Positions 55,273 to 64,000 are shown, counted from the stretch's first letter. The stretch is DNA of 64,000 nt from an uncultured Oribacterium sp. (GCA_937927445.1 CALAOB010000084.1:1-64000); one strand, 5' to 3'. Notes: generated from the letters alone by a model not told the origin. Numbers and translations: made by a program.

Positions 55273-55433
55273 GGAAACCGGAGATGCAGCCCGCTACTCA
55301 CTTAGTTCAAAGTACAGAACCCGTCGAAGTGTCCGTGGCTGCCATCACAGGCAAGCCTGTATGTCAGTCACGGACACTTCGGCAGAACCTGTTCTTTGAA
55401 TGCGCAATTAAGCGGGCTGCATCTCCGGTTTCC
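55273..55433. repeat. 161-bp near-perfect palindrome
   Basis: Outer arms are a perfect 23-bp inverted repeat (55273-55295 and 55411-55433). Inside are further paired blocks: TTCAAAG (55306-55312) with CTTTGAA (55394-55400), CGAAGTGTCCGTG (55325-55337) with CACGGACACTTCG (55369-55381), and ACAGGC (55347-55352) with GCCTGT (55355-55360) at the tip. It lies between two divergent genes, where a terminator is not expected. It may be a MITE-like element; no clear target duplication is seen. Confidence 0.85.
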
Positions 55434-55536
55434 TGTGTGTGACAACATTTATAAACGAAGTCATTTTACTATATATTGCGCATTCAGGCAATTTTTACTA
55501 CATTAATGATAATGACTATAGAAATGGAAAAGAAAA

Positions 55537-56814
55537 ATGGGAACTTCCTCGAAGCGTTTATACTATCTTGATTCTTTGAAATATGTTTTCTGTCTGATGA
55601 TTTTCTGGGCGCATCTGGCGGGGGTGTTCTGGACGTTGTGTGATCCGCGGCCGGAGCTTCGGCGGGAGCTGCAGTTACTGTTTACATATCCGCTGTCGGT
55701 GCTGGTGGATTCGAGTCTCGCGCTGTATGGTTTCTGCATCCTGTCCGGTTATCTTGCGTCCTTCAAGCGGACGACAGCGCGGAATCTGCTGCCACAGCTG
55801 CTGGCGCGCTATCTTCGCTTCGTGGTTCCGTTTTTCTTCATCAATCTCGTCGCGTTTCTCCTATACTATACCGTGGGCTACCCGACGGCGAAGGCGTCTG
55901 CACTGCTGCACAACGCCTGGCTCGCGACCTATTACACGCATGCACCGACCATCCCGGAGCTGCTCCGCGCCACCTTCACCCTGAACGGGGATCTGAACGG
56001 TCCGCTCTGGATGATGAAGTACATCCTGCTCGGCACCTGCATCATTTATATATACAATGCGATCGAGGGCTCACTTCAGCTGCGTATACATGGCGCACAG
56101 CATAGCGGCACCACTCCTGCCCAGGATGCCAATGCAGGCGACCGGAACGTCGTAACCGGAGACGTCTGCGCCCGTGCCGGGCAGCTGCCGCTCCGCCTGT
56201 TCCAGTTCGGCTGCCTTGTGGTCTTCGTATACAGCTTTTTCCATCTGCCGGAGCCGAACTTCTTCCATGTGCATCTCGTCCTGTTGGGCGTGCTTCTTCG
56301 AAAGCTGGATGATGCACTGAAGGCGTGGCTTACGCAGCACGAAAAGAGCGGACACCCGCTGCTCCGCTTCTTCTTTCTGCTGCTCGTGCTGCTTCCGATT
56401 GCACTGGATGCCGGTGGATTGCAGCGCGTGCTGTATCCGTTTTTCCGTGCACACTGTCCGGCGATCGCCCCGGTGTTTATCTGGAACGCTTACTGGGTCA
56501 TGCTCTTCAGCTTCAGCCTCATCGTCGGCGTCATGAACTGCCCGCCGCTCCAGCGTGTACTCGAGTGGGCTCCGCTGAAGCGTGTCGCGCCGATGAACTT
56601 CGCGGTATACCTCGTACACTTCCCGCTCATCGCGAGTCTGTCACTCCATCTCTACCTCCGTCTCGTGAATCGCATCTCCTACTCGAAGGTGTTCGTGATC
56701 CTCACGGTGGTAAGCTTCGCAGCCCTCTTCCTCACATCCTGGCTCTATGAGCAGAGCATAGGGAAGCTTCAGGATAAAATCGTAAAAAAAATCACCGCGC
56801 GCCTCGCAAAGTGA
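55537..56814 (+). CDS. Acyltransferase family 3 membrane protein
   Basis: 425 residues, ten or so membrane segments. The N-terminus YYLDSLKYVFCLMIFWAHLAGVFW contains the characteristic histidine after helix 1, and DSSLALYGFCILSGYLASF matches the second motif. Such proteins O-acylate extracellular polysaccharides or other surface molecules. A hydrophilic insert at about 185-215 is present. It is divergent from the DUF2142 gene and 18 nt before the AEC transporter gene. Confidence 0.88.
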   Translation: MGTSSKRLYYLDSLKYVFCLMIFWAHLAGVFWTLCDPRPELRRELQLLFTYPLSVLVDSSLALYGFCILSGYLASFKRTTARNLLPQLLARYLRFVVPFFFINLVAFLLYYTVGYPTAKASALLHNAWLATYYTHAPTIPELLRATFTLNGDLNGPLWMMKYILLGTCIIYIYNAIEGSLQLRIHGAQHSGTTPAQDANAGDRNVVTGDVCARAGQLPLRLFQFGCLVVFVYSFFHLPEPNFFHVHLVLLGVLLRKLDDALKAWLTQHEKSGHPLLRFFFLLLVLLPIALDAGGLQRVLYPFFRAHCPAIAPVFIWNAYWVMLFSFSLIVGVMNCPPLQRVLEWAPLKRVAPMNFAVYLVHFPLIASLSLHLYLRLVNRISYSKVFVILTVVSFAALFLTSWLYEQSIGKLQDKIVKKITARLAK

Positions 56815-56832
56815 CCGGAAAGGAAACATATC

Positions 56833-57765
56833 ATGCAGATCAGTCTATTACTTGCGCTTCAGATTCTGAAGCTGTTTGCCATCATGCTGATGGGCTACGC
56901 CATCGTGAAGCTCGGTCTTTTAAAGGCCTCCGACAGTAAAGCGCTGTCGGTCGTGCTCGTCTATCTCATCATGCCCTGTGTCATCATCAACGCCTTCCAG
57001 GTGGAGGCAACGCCAGAGGTGCAAAAAGGTCTGGCACTGGCCTGTGTAGCCGCTGTAGCCGTTCATATCCTGTTTCTCATCATCACGATCCCACTGCGGA
57101 AGCTGCTGCACCTGAACGCCATCGAGCAGGCGAGCTGTATCTATCCGAACGCCGGCATCCTCGTCATCCCACTGGTGCAGGTGCTCCTCGGGCAGGAGTA
57201 CGTCATCTACTGCAGTGCCTTCGTGGCGATCCAGCTCATCCTCCTCTGGAGCCATGGCAAGTTCCTGCTCTGTGAGGAAAAGAAAATCGACTGGAAAAAG
57301 GTGCTGCTGAACGTAAACATCCTCTCGATCCTCGTCGGTGTCATCCTCTTCCTTCTGCACATCGAGCTGCCGGGCAGTGTCCAGGATGTCCTCGTGATGA
57401 TGAACAACATGATCGGCCCGACCGGCATGATCCTCGCCGGCATGGCTATCGCCGAAACGCCACTGAAGCGCATCGTACTGACACGGCACAACTATGTGAC
57501 CGTCGTGCTGCGCCTCATGGTTTATCCGCTCCTCACACTGCTTCTTATGAAGCCGTTCCTCGATCTCGCGCAGATACCACATGCCGACGCCATCCTGCTC
57601 ACCGTCTTCCTGCCGTCCATCACACCGGCCTGTGCCACCATCACCTCGATGGCTCAGCTGTATGACCGCGACGCCGCTTACGCAAGCTCGCTCTACGTCC
57701 TCACGACACTGCTCTCGATCTTCACCATGCCGTGCATGGTCTTCTTATATGAAACGCTCATCTGA
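56833..57765 (+). CDS. AEC family transporter
   Basis: 310 residues with about ten membrane segments in the auxin-efflux-carrier/malonate-carrier fold. Typical stretches are GYAIVKLGLL, VYLIMPCVIINAFQV, YPNAGILVIPLVQVLLG and a C-terminal TPACATITSMAQLYDRDAAYASSLYVLTTLLSIFTMP. Substrates of bacterial members are mostly organic acids. It is cotranscribed with the acyltransferase and followed by a terminator. Its codon use is like the left part of the window, unlike the island beyond 57.9 kb. Confidence 0.9.
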   Translation: MQISLLLALQILKLFAIMLMGYAIVKLGLLKASDSKALSVVLVYLIMPCVIINAFQVEATPEVQKGLALACVAAVAVHILFLIITIPLRKLLHLNAIEQASCIYPNAGILVIPLVQVLLGQEYVIYCSAFVAIQLILLWSHGKFLLCEEKKIDWKKVLLNVNILSILVGVILFLLHIELPGSVQDVLVMMNNMIGPTGMILAGMAIAETPLKRIVLTRHNYVTVVLRLMVYPLLTLLLMKPFLDLAQIPHADAILLTVFLPSITPACATITSMAQLYDRDAAYASSLYVLTTLLSIFTMPCMVFLYETLI

Positions 57766-57885
57766 GCCGTAACAGTTCAGACACCCTAGATCAGATGGAT
57801 CTATCCAATCCAAGGCAATTTTGAAATTACTGGATATGTTTTCCGCCCGGAATAGTCGACGGTGTGAAATAAAAATGATGTCATG

Positions 57886-57917
57886 AAAAAACGCCTCACC
57901 GTAGTGGGGCGTTTTTT
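57886..57917. terminator. Bidirectional terminator between AEC and hydratase genes
   Basis: ACGCCTCAC and GTGGGGCGT pair with one G-T wobble, flanked by A and T runs of six. It ends the plus-strand AEC unit and may also stop the minus-strand hydratase transcript. It marks the approximate left border of the codon-use change. Confidence 0.8.
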
Positions 57918-58028
57918 ATATAGAGATCAGGCCAATGTCTCCGACGGGAGCTCATCATGCCTTCTTCACGATTCTCTCGAAATCCGATGCCGATTGACAA
58001 AGGACGGCAGGGACGAGAACCGGTAAAA

Positions 58029-60368
58029 TTAAGCCTGCTTTTTCTTGCGGTTGTAGTTAATCAGGCTGCCGCAGCGGATAATCTCCTTTTCCTCGTCTGT
58101 CAGCGGCTCAATGGCGAGGGCGATGGGCCTGATGGTCTCGCCCATGACATAGGCGGAGATATGGTTCATATCGCCTTCCAGCGCGGCACGGATGTTCGGG
58201 ACGAAGATGTAATCGTCGTCAGCAAAGGCTTCCTCGTCACGGGTGACGAATGGTACCATGCCCCAGTTGATGCAGTTGGAGCGATAGCGCTTGGTGGCGT
58301 ACTCCCTGGTGATGTTTGCGCCGCCCAGCAGCACACGCTGGCAGGAAGCCGCCTGTTCCCGGGCGGAGCCGTCGCCTGGCTTCACGGCGTAAATGGTGCT
58401 GGACAGGTCGACACTCTAGTCAGAGACCGTCTCGAAGCCGGAGATGGTGCGTACCTGCTCCAGAATCACCTGAACCTCGGTTGGGCAGGTACCGGCCTTG
58501 CGCGCCTGTTCGTTCGCCATGACCGCCTTAGCCTTGGCAACGTAACCAGGAACACGGCGGCTCAGGGTGAACTCCGCGAGACCCATAGGGTTGGAGCGGA
58601 AGGAGCCGGTTTCACCGGATGGAATCAGCTCGTCGGTGGTGGTGACAGGATCGGTGATGTAGGCGCAGACCTTCAGCAGCATATGTTCGTTCAGCGCAGG
58701 CATCTCTGGCCAGTCCTTGATGTTCGGACCACAGACCAGCTTCTCGTTCAGCTTGCCCCTACCGAAGCCCTGGTAAACCCGGTGCTCATAAGCAGTAGAA
58801 TCGAAGTCAAATTCAGGGCAGTCAAACGTGTAGCCTACCTCATCGGCGGCGGTGATGCGACCACCGTTGGCGGCGGATACGGCAATAGAACGGGCATCCA
58901 TCAGGGCGACGGAGGAAATCTGACCGTTGCCAGGCTTGGAGCCTTCCCGGTTCGGGAAGTTGCGGGTGGTGTGCCGGATGGCAAGCTGACCATGGGCTGG
59001 GGTATCGCCTGCGCCAAAGCATGGGCCGCAGAAAGCTGTCCGCACGGTGGCGCCTGCGGCAATCAACTTCTCGATAGCACCCTTGCGCAGCAGATCCATC
59101 ATAACTGCCTGAGAGCTTGGGTATACGCCCAGAGCGAAGACATCGGTGCCGGTGCTCTTGCCGTTCAGCAGATAAGCAGCCTCCATAATATTGGAATAAG
59201 TGCCGCCGGCGCAGCCGGCGATGGTTCCCTGATCGGCGTACAGCGCGCCGTCATGCACCTTTTCCCACAGATTCAGGTGGAGGTCAGGGTTCTTAATCAG
59301 CTTCTTGCAGTCCTCCTCCACCATGTGGAGAATGTCGTTCATATTGGCATTCAGTTCTCGGATTTCAAAGCCGTTGCTAGGATGGAAAGGCAGGGCGATC
59401 ATGCTGTGGATGGTGGAAAGGTCGATGTAGATGCAGCCGTCGTAGTAAGCAACATTCCCTGGATTCAGCTCCTGATAGTCATCGCCCCGACCGTGACGGG
59501 TCAGGTAGGTTTTGGTATCTTCGTCCGTGCGCCAGATGGAGGACAGGCAGGTGGTCTCGGTGGTCATCACATCGATGCCGTTGCGGTAGTCGGTGGACAT
59601 GGAGGAAACGCCCGGACCCACGAACTCCATAACCTTATTCTTCACATAGCCGTTTTTGAACACAGCGGATACGATGGCGATGGCGATATCCTGAGGGCCA
59701 ATGCCAGGGCGAGGCTTGCCGTCCAGGTACACGCAGACTACTTCCGGGTACTTGCTGTCCCAGGTCTGCTCAAGAATCTGCTTGACCAGCTCGCCGCCGC
59801 CTTCGCCCACAGCCATGGTGCCCAACGCGCCGTAGCGGGTGTGAGAGTCGGAGCCCAGAATCATCTTGCCGCCACCGGCCACGGCTTCGCGCATATACTG
59901 ATGAATCACGCCCATGTGCGGTGGCAGGTAGATACCGCCGAATTTCTTACAGGCAGTCAGACCGAATAGATGGTCATCCTCGTTGATGGTGCCGCCCACG
60001 GCGCACAGGCTGTTGTGACAGCAGGTCAGCACATAGGGCAGTGGGAACTTGTCGAGACCCGAAGCCCGGGCGGTCTGGATGATGCCCACGTAGGTCAGGT
60101 CATGACTGGTGATAGCATCAAACCTGATTTTCAGATTGTCGGGATCGTCGCTTACGTTGTGGGACTGGAGGATGCCGTAGGTGATGGTGCTTTTCTTCGC
60201 GTCTTCCTTCGTGACATTCACCTGTCCCTGCGCTTCCTTTTCGAGAACCAGGGTCTTGCCGTTCAGTAGATACACGCCGGAATCGTACAGTGTTACCATA
60301 ATTGCTGCTCCTTTGTTCAAATATCCAGCGATTCGCTCCGCCGGTGTTTTTTCTTGCGCAATCATCAT
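58029..60368 (-). pseudogene. Aconitase-like hydratase interrupted by a single in-frame TAG
   Basis: One continuous frame from ATG at 60368 (after GGGGGA) to 58029, about 779 codons, broken only by TAG at 58416-58418. The first 650 residues hold the aconitase core: [23 protein letters not shown], iron-sulfur cysteines in [12 protein letters not shown] and [15 protein letters not shown], and [17 protein letters not shown]. The 129 codons after the stop carry GDGSAREQAASCQRVL, INWGMVPF and EEKEIIRCGSLINY, the rest of the swivel domain with its substrate-binding Ser/Arg. The stop therefore falls inside domain 4, and the second part has no ATG or ribosome site of its own. It resembles E. coli YbhJ. 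Likely a nonsense mutation, or readthrough, or a sequence error. Confidence 0.88.
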
Positions 60369-60676
60369 AACATTCCCCCATATGGAACGAAAATTCATAA
60401 TTTCCATTTTAACTATTCATTACAAGAATAGTGCAAACTGTCTGATTCTTGTGCAATCTGCTCAAATTCTGGCGCTGTTTGTCTGGAGAAATCTGTCTGA
60501 TTTGTAGGAAATGTGAATTTCTTTCTGAGAAAACAATTCTGGTTTCAATTTTTGAAATTTTCATTCCCAATAGCTATTGTTTTGATGGAAAACATGATTT
60601 TTACAAATAGTTTCTTGCGCGCTATAGTGATCTCAGGCAAAAACGAAACAGAAACATAACAAAGGAGGCCATTACA
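60369..60676. promoter_or_regulatory. Divergent control region of the carboxylate island
   Basis: For the plus strand TTTACA (60600-60605), 17 nt, TATAGT (60623-60628) precedes the isomerase gene. Near the hydratase, CTATTC-attacaa-GAATAG (60413-60431) is a perfect dyad of the size LysR-type regulators bind. GTGCAA-type sequences recur at 60431 and 60451. Nothing else was found in the 308 bp. Confidence 0.55.
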
Positions 60677-61816
60677 ATGAACAACGTGAAACGCACCCTT
60701 CCCGTCTCCATTCTTCGGGGCGGCACCAGCAAGGGCGTATACATTATGGAAAAGGATCTTCCCAAGGACCAGGCCCTCTGGGAGCCGCTGCTACTGAAGC
60801 TGATGGGTAGCCCGGACAAGAAACAGATCAACGGTCTGGGCGGCGCACAGTCTGTCACCAGCAAGGTAGCCATCATTAAAAAGTCCGATCGTCTCGACGC
60901 GGATGTGGATTACACCTTCGCCCAGGTCAGCGTGGACAAGCCCCTGGTGAGCTACAAAGGTAACTGCGGAAACATTTCCTCTGGCGTCGGTCCCTTCGCC
61001 ATTGAGAAGGGGCTGATCGAGGCAAAGGAGGGGATCACCTCCGTTCGCATCTACAATACCAATACGGAAAAGATCATCGTTGCCGACGTCCAGACCCAAA
61101 ACGGTCAGGTAGTCTACGACGGCGACTTCGCCATCGCCGGTGTTCCCGGAACCGCCAGCCCTAGTAAGCTGAAATTCCTGGAGCCTGCAGGCACCCTTGG
61201 CCACGGGCTGCTGCCCACCGGAAATGCAGTTGACATTCTGGCGGTTCCAGGTTATGGGAAAGTAGAAGTATCCATCGTGGATGCCGCCAATCCGCTGGTG
61301 TTCGTCAAGGCAAAGGATTTGGGACTCACTGGCCGGGAAAATCCTGAGGAACTGAATGCCAACGCTGAAAAGCTGGATCTACTGGAAGCCGTCCGTGGCT
61401 TGGCTGCAGTGAAGCTTGGCTTGATTGAGGATTACACCCGCTCTGCCTGGGAAACACCGGGCATTCCGAAGATGACCTTTGTTGGCGAAGCGGAGGATTA
61501 TGTCACTGCCGAGGGCGTTTGCATCGAAAAAAGCGCTGTTGACCTGCTCTCCCGGATGATGTCCATGCAGAAGGCTCACCCAAGCTATGCCATGACCGGC
61601 GCCATGTGCACCGCCGCCGCGGCAGTTGTTCCCGGCAGTGTGGTCAATCAGGTGCTGGCGCACGACACCGACACCCAGTTTATTCGCATCGGACACCCGA
61701 GCGGCATTCTGGAATGCGGTGTGGACTTTGAAGAAAACGGCGTTTGCCCCGTGATTATTGACACCTTCGGTTTCCGTACCGCGAACCTGCTGCTGGACGG
61801 AACTGCCTACATCTAA
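60677..61816 (+). CDS. PrpF-like aconitate/methylaconitate isomerase family protein
   Basis: 379 residues, DAP-epimerase-like fold of the PrpF family. VSILRGGTSKGVYI at the start, GLGGAQSVTSKVAII, and GNCGNISSGVGPFAIEKGLI with Cys97 are family features; RIGHPSGILE near the end is also conserved. PrpF isomerises 2-methyl-trans-aconitate next to AcnD, and E. coli YbhH is a paralogue of unknown substrate. Its neighbours, a hydratase and a carboxylate transporter, suggest action on an aconitate-like acid taken up from outside. AAGGAGG ribosome site. Proline codons CCC/CCT are frequent. Confidence 0.9.
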   Translation: MNNVKRTLPVSILRGGTSKGVYIMEKDLPKDQALWEPLLLKLMGSPDKKQINGLGGAQSVTSKVAIIKKSDRLDADVDYTFAQVSVDKPLVSYKGNCGNISSGVGPFAIEKGLIEAKEGITSVRIYNTNTEKIIVADVQTQNGQVVYDGDFAIAGVPGTASPSKLKFLEPAGTLGHGLLPTGNAVDILAVPGYGKVEVSIVDAANPLVFVKAKDLGLTGRENPEELNANAEKLDLLEAVRGLAAVKLGLIEDYTRSAWETPGIPKMTFVGEAEDYVTAEGVCIEKSAVDLLSRMMSMQKAHPSYAMTGAMCTAAAAVVPGSVVNQVLAHDTDTQFIRIGHPSGILECGVDFEENGVCPVIIDTFGFRTANLLLDGTAYI

Positions 61817-61835
61817 TCTACAAGGAGAAGAAAAG

Positions 61836-63101
61836 ATGGATTTTTCTGTTATCAGTCTCATTGTTCTGGTGGTCGTGGTCGCCATCGGCTTCATTAAAAA
61901 GGTTAACCTTGGTTTCTTGTCCTTGGGCGTTGCCTTCATTCTGGGTACCTGCGGCGGTATGAGCGCCAAGGAAATCGCCAACGGCTTCAGCGCGTCCATG
62001 TTCGTCACGCTGGTAGGTGTTACCTTCCTCTTCGGCATGGCCTCCGCCAACGGCACTCTGGAGCTGTTCTCCAAAAAGGTCGTGGCGCTCGTGGGCAAGA
62101 ACACCGTCCTGATTCCTGTTCTGATGTTTTTCCTGTCCGCTTTTATCTCCGCCATCGGTCCTGGTCACATTGCCGCCGGCATCCTGATGACCACCTTCGC
62201 CATGTACCTGGCCTTTGAAATGGACATTAACCCTATTGCAACTGCCCTGTTCGCTAAGCTGGGGGCCAACGCGGGCTGTGCTTCCCCCCTGTCTCTCACC
62301 GGCGTGCTGGCAAAAAGCCTAGGCGAGCCTCTGGGCTACACCGGCTTTGGTCTGCACCTGTTCCTGACCACTCTGATCTCGGGCTTTATCTTCACTCTGA
62401 TTCTGTACGTCGGTTTCAAGAGCTACAAGGTCAAGGCGGACAATCCCCTGAAGCTGTCCGAGATTCCTAAGTTCAACAAAGAGCAGCTTTGCACCATCGC
62501 AGCCATCATCGTCATGGTCATCTGCTGCATCGGCTTCCAGCTGGACACCGGTCTGTTCGCCTTCGTCGCCGCCTCCGTGCTGATTCTGCTGGGTTGCGCC
62601 GATGAAAAGAAGGCCATCAAGAGCATCCCTTGGGGCACGCTGGTGTTCATCTGTGGCGTGGGCGCGCTCATTAACGTCATCAAGAAGCTAGGCGGCATTG
62701 ATCTGATCTCCAACTTCCTGACCGGCCTTATGACCGAAGGCACCGCCACGCCTATCCTCGCGGCTACCTCGGGCATCCTCAGCTGGGTCAGCTCCACCAC
62801 TGGCGTGGTTATGCCTGCGCTGTTCCCTATTGCTGCCGATGTGGCTACCAAGTTCTCTGGTTCCGTCAACTTTGTGGAGCTGATCTCCGCCATCGTCGCC
62901 ACCTCCTTCGCCGCCGCTATCAGCCCGCTGTCTACCGGTGGTGCCATCATCATGTCGTCGTACTCCGCTGCTCGGGAGACCTCCAACGAGGAGATGAACA
63001 GGATGTTCAAGCAACTGTTCCTGCTGAGCGTCGCCAACGTGGCGGTGAACGTGCTGCTGAGCGTACTGGGCGTGTTCAACCTGTTCGGACTGTTCTATTA
63101 A
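61836..63101 (+). CDS. Dicarboxylate/tricarboxylate transporter, MatC/SLC13-like
   Basis: 421 residues from ATG at 61836 (AAGGAG upstream), 19 nt after the isomerase gene. About eleven membrane segments. The start KKVNLGFLSLGVAFILGTCGGMSAKEIANGF is like the MatC N-terminal domain, and two SLC13-like repeats follow: AIGPGHIAAGILMTTF and WVSSTTGVVMPALFPIA, with AISPLSTGGAIIMSS. It should bring in the substrate of the island enzymes. Its counterpart in E. coli is YbhI. Confidence 0.88.
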   Translation: MDFSVISLIVLVVVVAIGFIKKVNLGFLSLGVAFILGTCGGMSAKEIANGFSASMFVTLVGVTFLFGMASANGTLELFSKKVVALVGKNTVLIPVLMFFLSAFISAIGPGHIAAGILMTTFAMYLAFEMDINPIATALFAKLGANAGCASPLSLTGVLAKSLGEPLGYTGFGLHLFLTTLISGFIFTLILYVGFKSYKVKADNPLKLSEIPKFNKEQLCTIAAIIVMVICCIGFQLDTGLFAFVAASVLILLGCADEKKAIKSIPWGTLVFICGVGALINVIKKLGGIDLISNFLTGLMTEGTATPILAATSGILSWVSSTTGVVMPALFPIAADVATKFSGSVNFVELISAIVATSFAAAISPLSTGGAIIMSSYSAARETSNEEMNRMFKQLFLLSVANVAVNVLLSVLGVFNLFGLFY

Positions 63102-63120
63102 GCATCCATATACGAAACAA

Positions 63121-63147
63121 AACGCACCGCCGATCAGGCGGTGCGTT
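63121..63147. terminator. Terminator between the transporter and LysR genes
   Basis: AACGCACCGCC and GGCGGTGCGTT form an 11-bp perfect stem with a 5-nt loop, with T on the plus side and A runs on the other. It serves both convergent genes. Confidence 0.85.
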
Positions 63148-63153
63148 TTACGA

Positions 63154-64000
63154 TTATGTAAAGTTCTTAACGATGGTGATGTACTCCCGGGCATGGTAAG
63201 GCAGGTAGCTGTTTTTTCGAAACGCCGCTACGAAATCCACCGTGGTGCAGGGGTCGCCCACGGAAAAGCAGACCACAGGATCGGACTGGGTGATGTGACG
63301 CAGGTGGGCCTCCGTAACAAAGAAGCAGCCGTAGCCCTTTCCCGCCAGCTGTACAGCCGCTGGGATATTACTGGTTTCCAGCTTCACATTTGGGATGAAA
63401 TTGGACTTGCGGCACAGCTGGTCCACCGTTTCTCGGGTGCGCTGACCGGGAATCTGCATGATGAAAGGCTCATCCTTTAATTGCTGCAAATCCATCCACG
63501 GGTATTTGCAGCCCTCCCGTACACGTCCGCTGTGGGCAAGGGGGTGATTCGCCGCCATGACCACCAGAACTTCCTCATGCTTGATGACCTCGTAATCGAT
63601 GTCCGGGCTTTTGATAGGCAGATTGAAAAATGCCAGATCGGTTTCACCATTCAGGAGCATCCCCTCCAGCTTACCGGAGTGCTCCTCCACCACGTCCAGA
63701 CGGACGTTGGGGTACATCTGATTGAACACCGGCAGAGTGCAGGGCAGCATATACGCACCTCGCATGGTGGGAAAAGCGATTTTCAGGGAACCATGGTTAT
63801 TCTTGATGATATCGTTCATTTCCTGATCCAATTCCTTTTTCAGGTTCAGGATTTCTGTCGCCTTTGCCACATACCGCTCCCCTGCGTAGGTCAGCACGAA
63901 TTTATGCCCCAGCTTGCGGAACAGCTTCTGCCCCATCTGGTGTTCCAGAGACTGCAAAAATTTCGTCAGTGTGGGCTGGGTGATATACAGCGCGTCGGCT
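63154..64000 (-). CDS. LysR family regulator, N-terminus beyond the window
   Basis: The frame is open to the right edge, so the first residues are missing. What is visible starts within the helix-turn-helix (ADALYITQPTLTKFLQSLEHQ, in which the recognition helix is plain), continues as ELGHKF-like wing (QKLFRKLGHKFVLTYAG), and then the effector domain with HGSLKIAFPTMRGAYMLP, PNVRLDVVEEHSG and LAFFNLPIKSPDIDYEVIKHEEVLVV. The regulator is convergent with the transporter and presumably controls the divergent hydratase and isomerase promoters. It corresponds in position to E. coli YbhD. Confidence 0.92.
   Translation of the reverse strand, partial: ADALYITQPTLTKFLQSLEHQMGQKLFRKLGHKFVLTYAGERYVAKATEILNLKKELDQEMNDIIKNNHGSLKIAFPTMRGAYMLPCTLPVFNQMYPNVRLDVVEEHSGKLEGMLLNGETDLAFFNLPIKSPDIDYEVIKHEEVLVVMAANHPLAHSGRVREGCKYPWMDLQQLKDEPFIMQIPGQRTRETVDQLCRKSNFIPNVKLETSNIPAAVQLAGKGYGCFFVTEAHLRHITQSDPVVCFSVGDPCTTVDFVAAFRKNSYLPYHAREYITIVKNFT

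Noticed and set aside
58029..58385. Separate small subunit of the hydratase, LeuD-like
   Set aside because: The frame begins with GTG inside a conserved stretch, has no ribosome site and is in the same frame as the large part. The break falls within domain 4, not at a domain border.
58416..58418. Pyrrolysine at the TAG codon
   Set aside because: The family does not use pyrrolysine, no pyl genes are in view, and TAG ends plsC normally.
57957..59969. 670-codon plus-strand open frame opposite the hydratase
   Set aside because: It lies antisense to a gene with clear aconitase motifs; the translation has no recognisable family features. Long antisense frames are common in GC-rich coding DNA.
1..64000. 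CRISPR arrays, tRNA and rRNA genes, transposases, phage genes
   Set aside because: None was seen: no regularly spaced repeats, no tRNA-like cloverleaf that I could support, and no integrase or transposase motifs.

Overview
The window reads as a stretch of chromosome from a moderately GC-rich anaerobic Firmicute, most likely a Lachnospiraceae-type Clostridium relative. The reasons are the mix of gene families: a reverse-type rubrerythrin beside PerR, glutamine synthetase III, MetA with the acetyl-CoA glutamate, a SAM-I riboswitch, choline-binding repeats with a LicC/LicA protein, VanR/VanS-like two-component genes, and strong sigma-A-type promoters (TTGACA-17-TATAAT-like). I cannot name a genus. 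No rRNA, tRNA, CRISPR array, integrase or transposase gene was seen.

Layout. 1-8.9 kb: the 5' part of comEC runs off the left edge, then degV and gpmI, a perR-rubrerythrin oxidative stress unit behind a promoter with two Per/Fur-like dyads, an orphan rfbC, an RluA-type pseudouridine synthase with large inserts, sirtuin and 5-formyltetrahydrofolate cyclo-ligase. 8.9-11.7 kb: a CHASE hybrid histidine kinase and a gene-poor stretch with its own promoter and terminator. 11.7-20.8 kb: a complete Lsr-type autoinducer-2 uptake and processing locus (lsrA-C-D-B-F, divergent lsrR-lsrK) in which a small cupin sits where LsrG would be expected.

20.9-35 kb: metA, a SAM-I riboswitch with metK, then a glycolytic block (gap, pgk, tpiA) with a Rex-like operator and an unusual structured spacer, a Na/phosphate cotransporter with a hairpin-rich leader, an amidase, uppP, ung, a phosphoesterase and a cytoplasmic BMP-fold protein. 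35-38.5 kb: a choline-binding surface protein directly downstream of a three-domain protein (winged helix, phosphocholine cytidylyltransferase, choline kinase) whose promoter is flanked by direct repeats. 38.5-44 kb: glnN, fba, thrC, udk. 44-52.7 kb: vanZ-like gene, two-gene ABC exporter, an 847-residue membrane protein of unknown function, and a VanRS-like two-component pair, followed upstream by pheA and plsC. 52.7-57.8 kb: polysaccharide-export-type permease, DUF2142 membrane protein, a 161-bp palindrome, acyltransferase 3 and an AEC transporter.

57.9-64 kb: a likely acquired catabolic island with different codon use (proline CCC/CCT rather than CCG): an aconitase-like hydratase broken by one in-frame TAG, a PrpF-like isomerase, a MatC/SLC13-type carboxylate transporter and a LysR regulator cut by the right edge. 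This gene set matches the E. coli ybhD-ybhH-ybhI-ybhJ set.

Most minus-strand genes lie in closely packed runs with 4-nt overlaps or short gaps, and strong hairpin terminators separate the runs. Functions are assigned by reading the translations from memory of the families; no database search was run.
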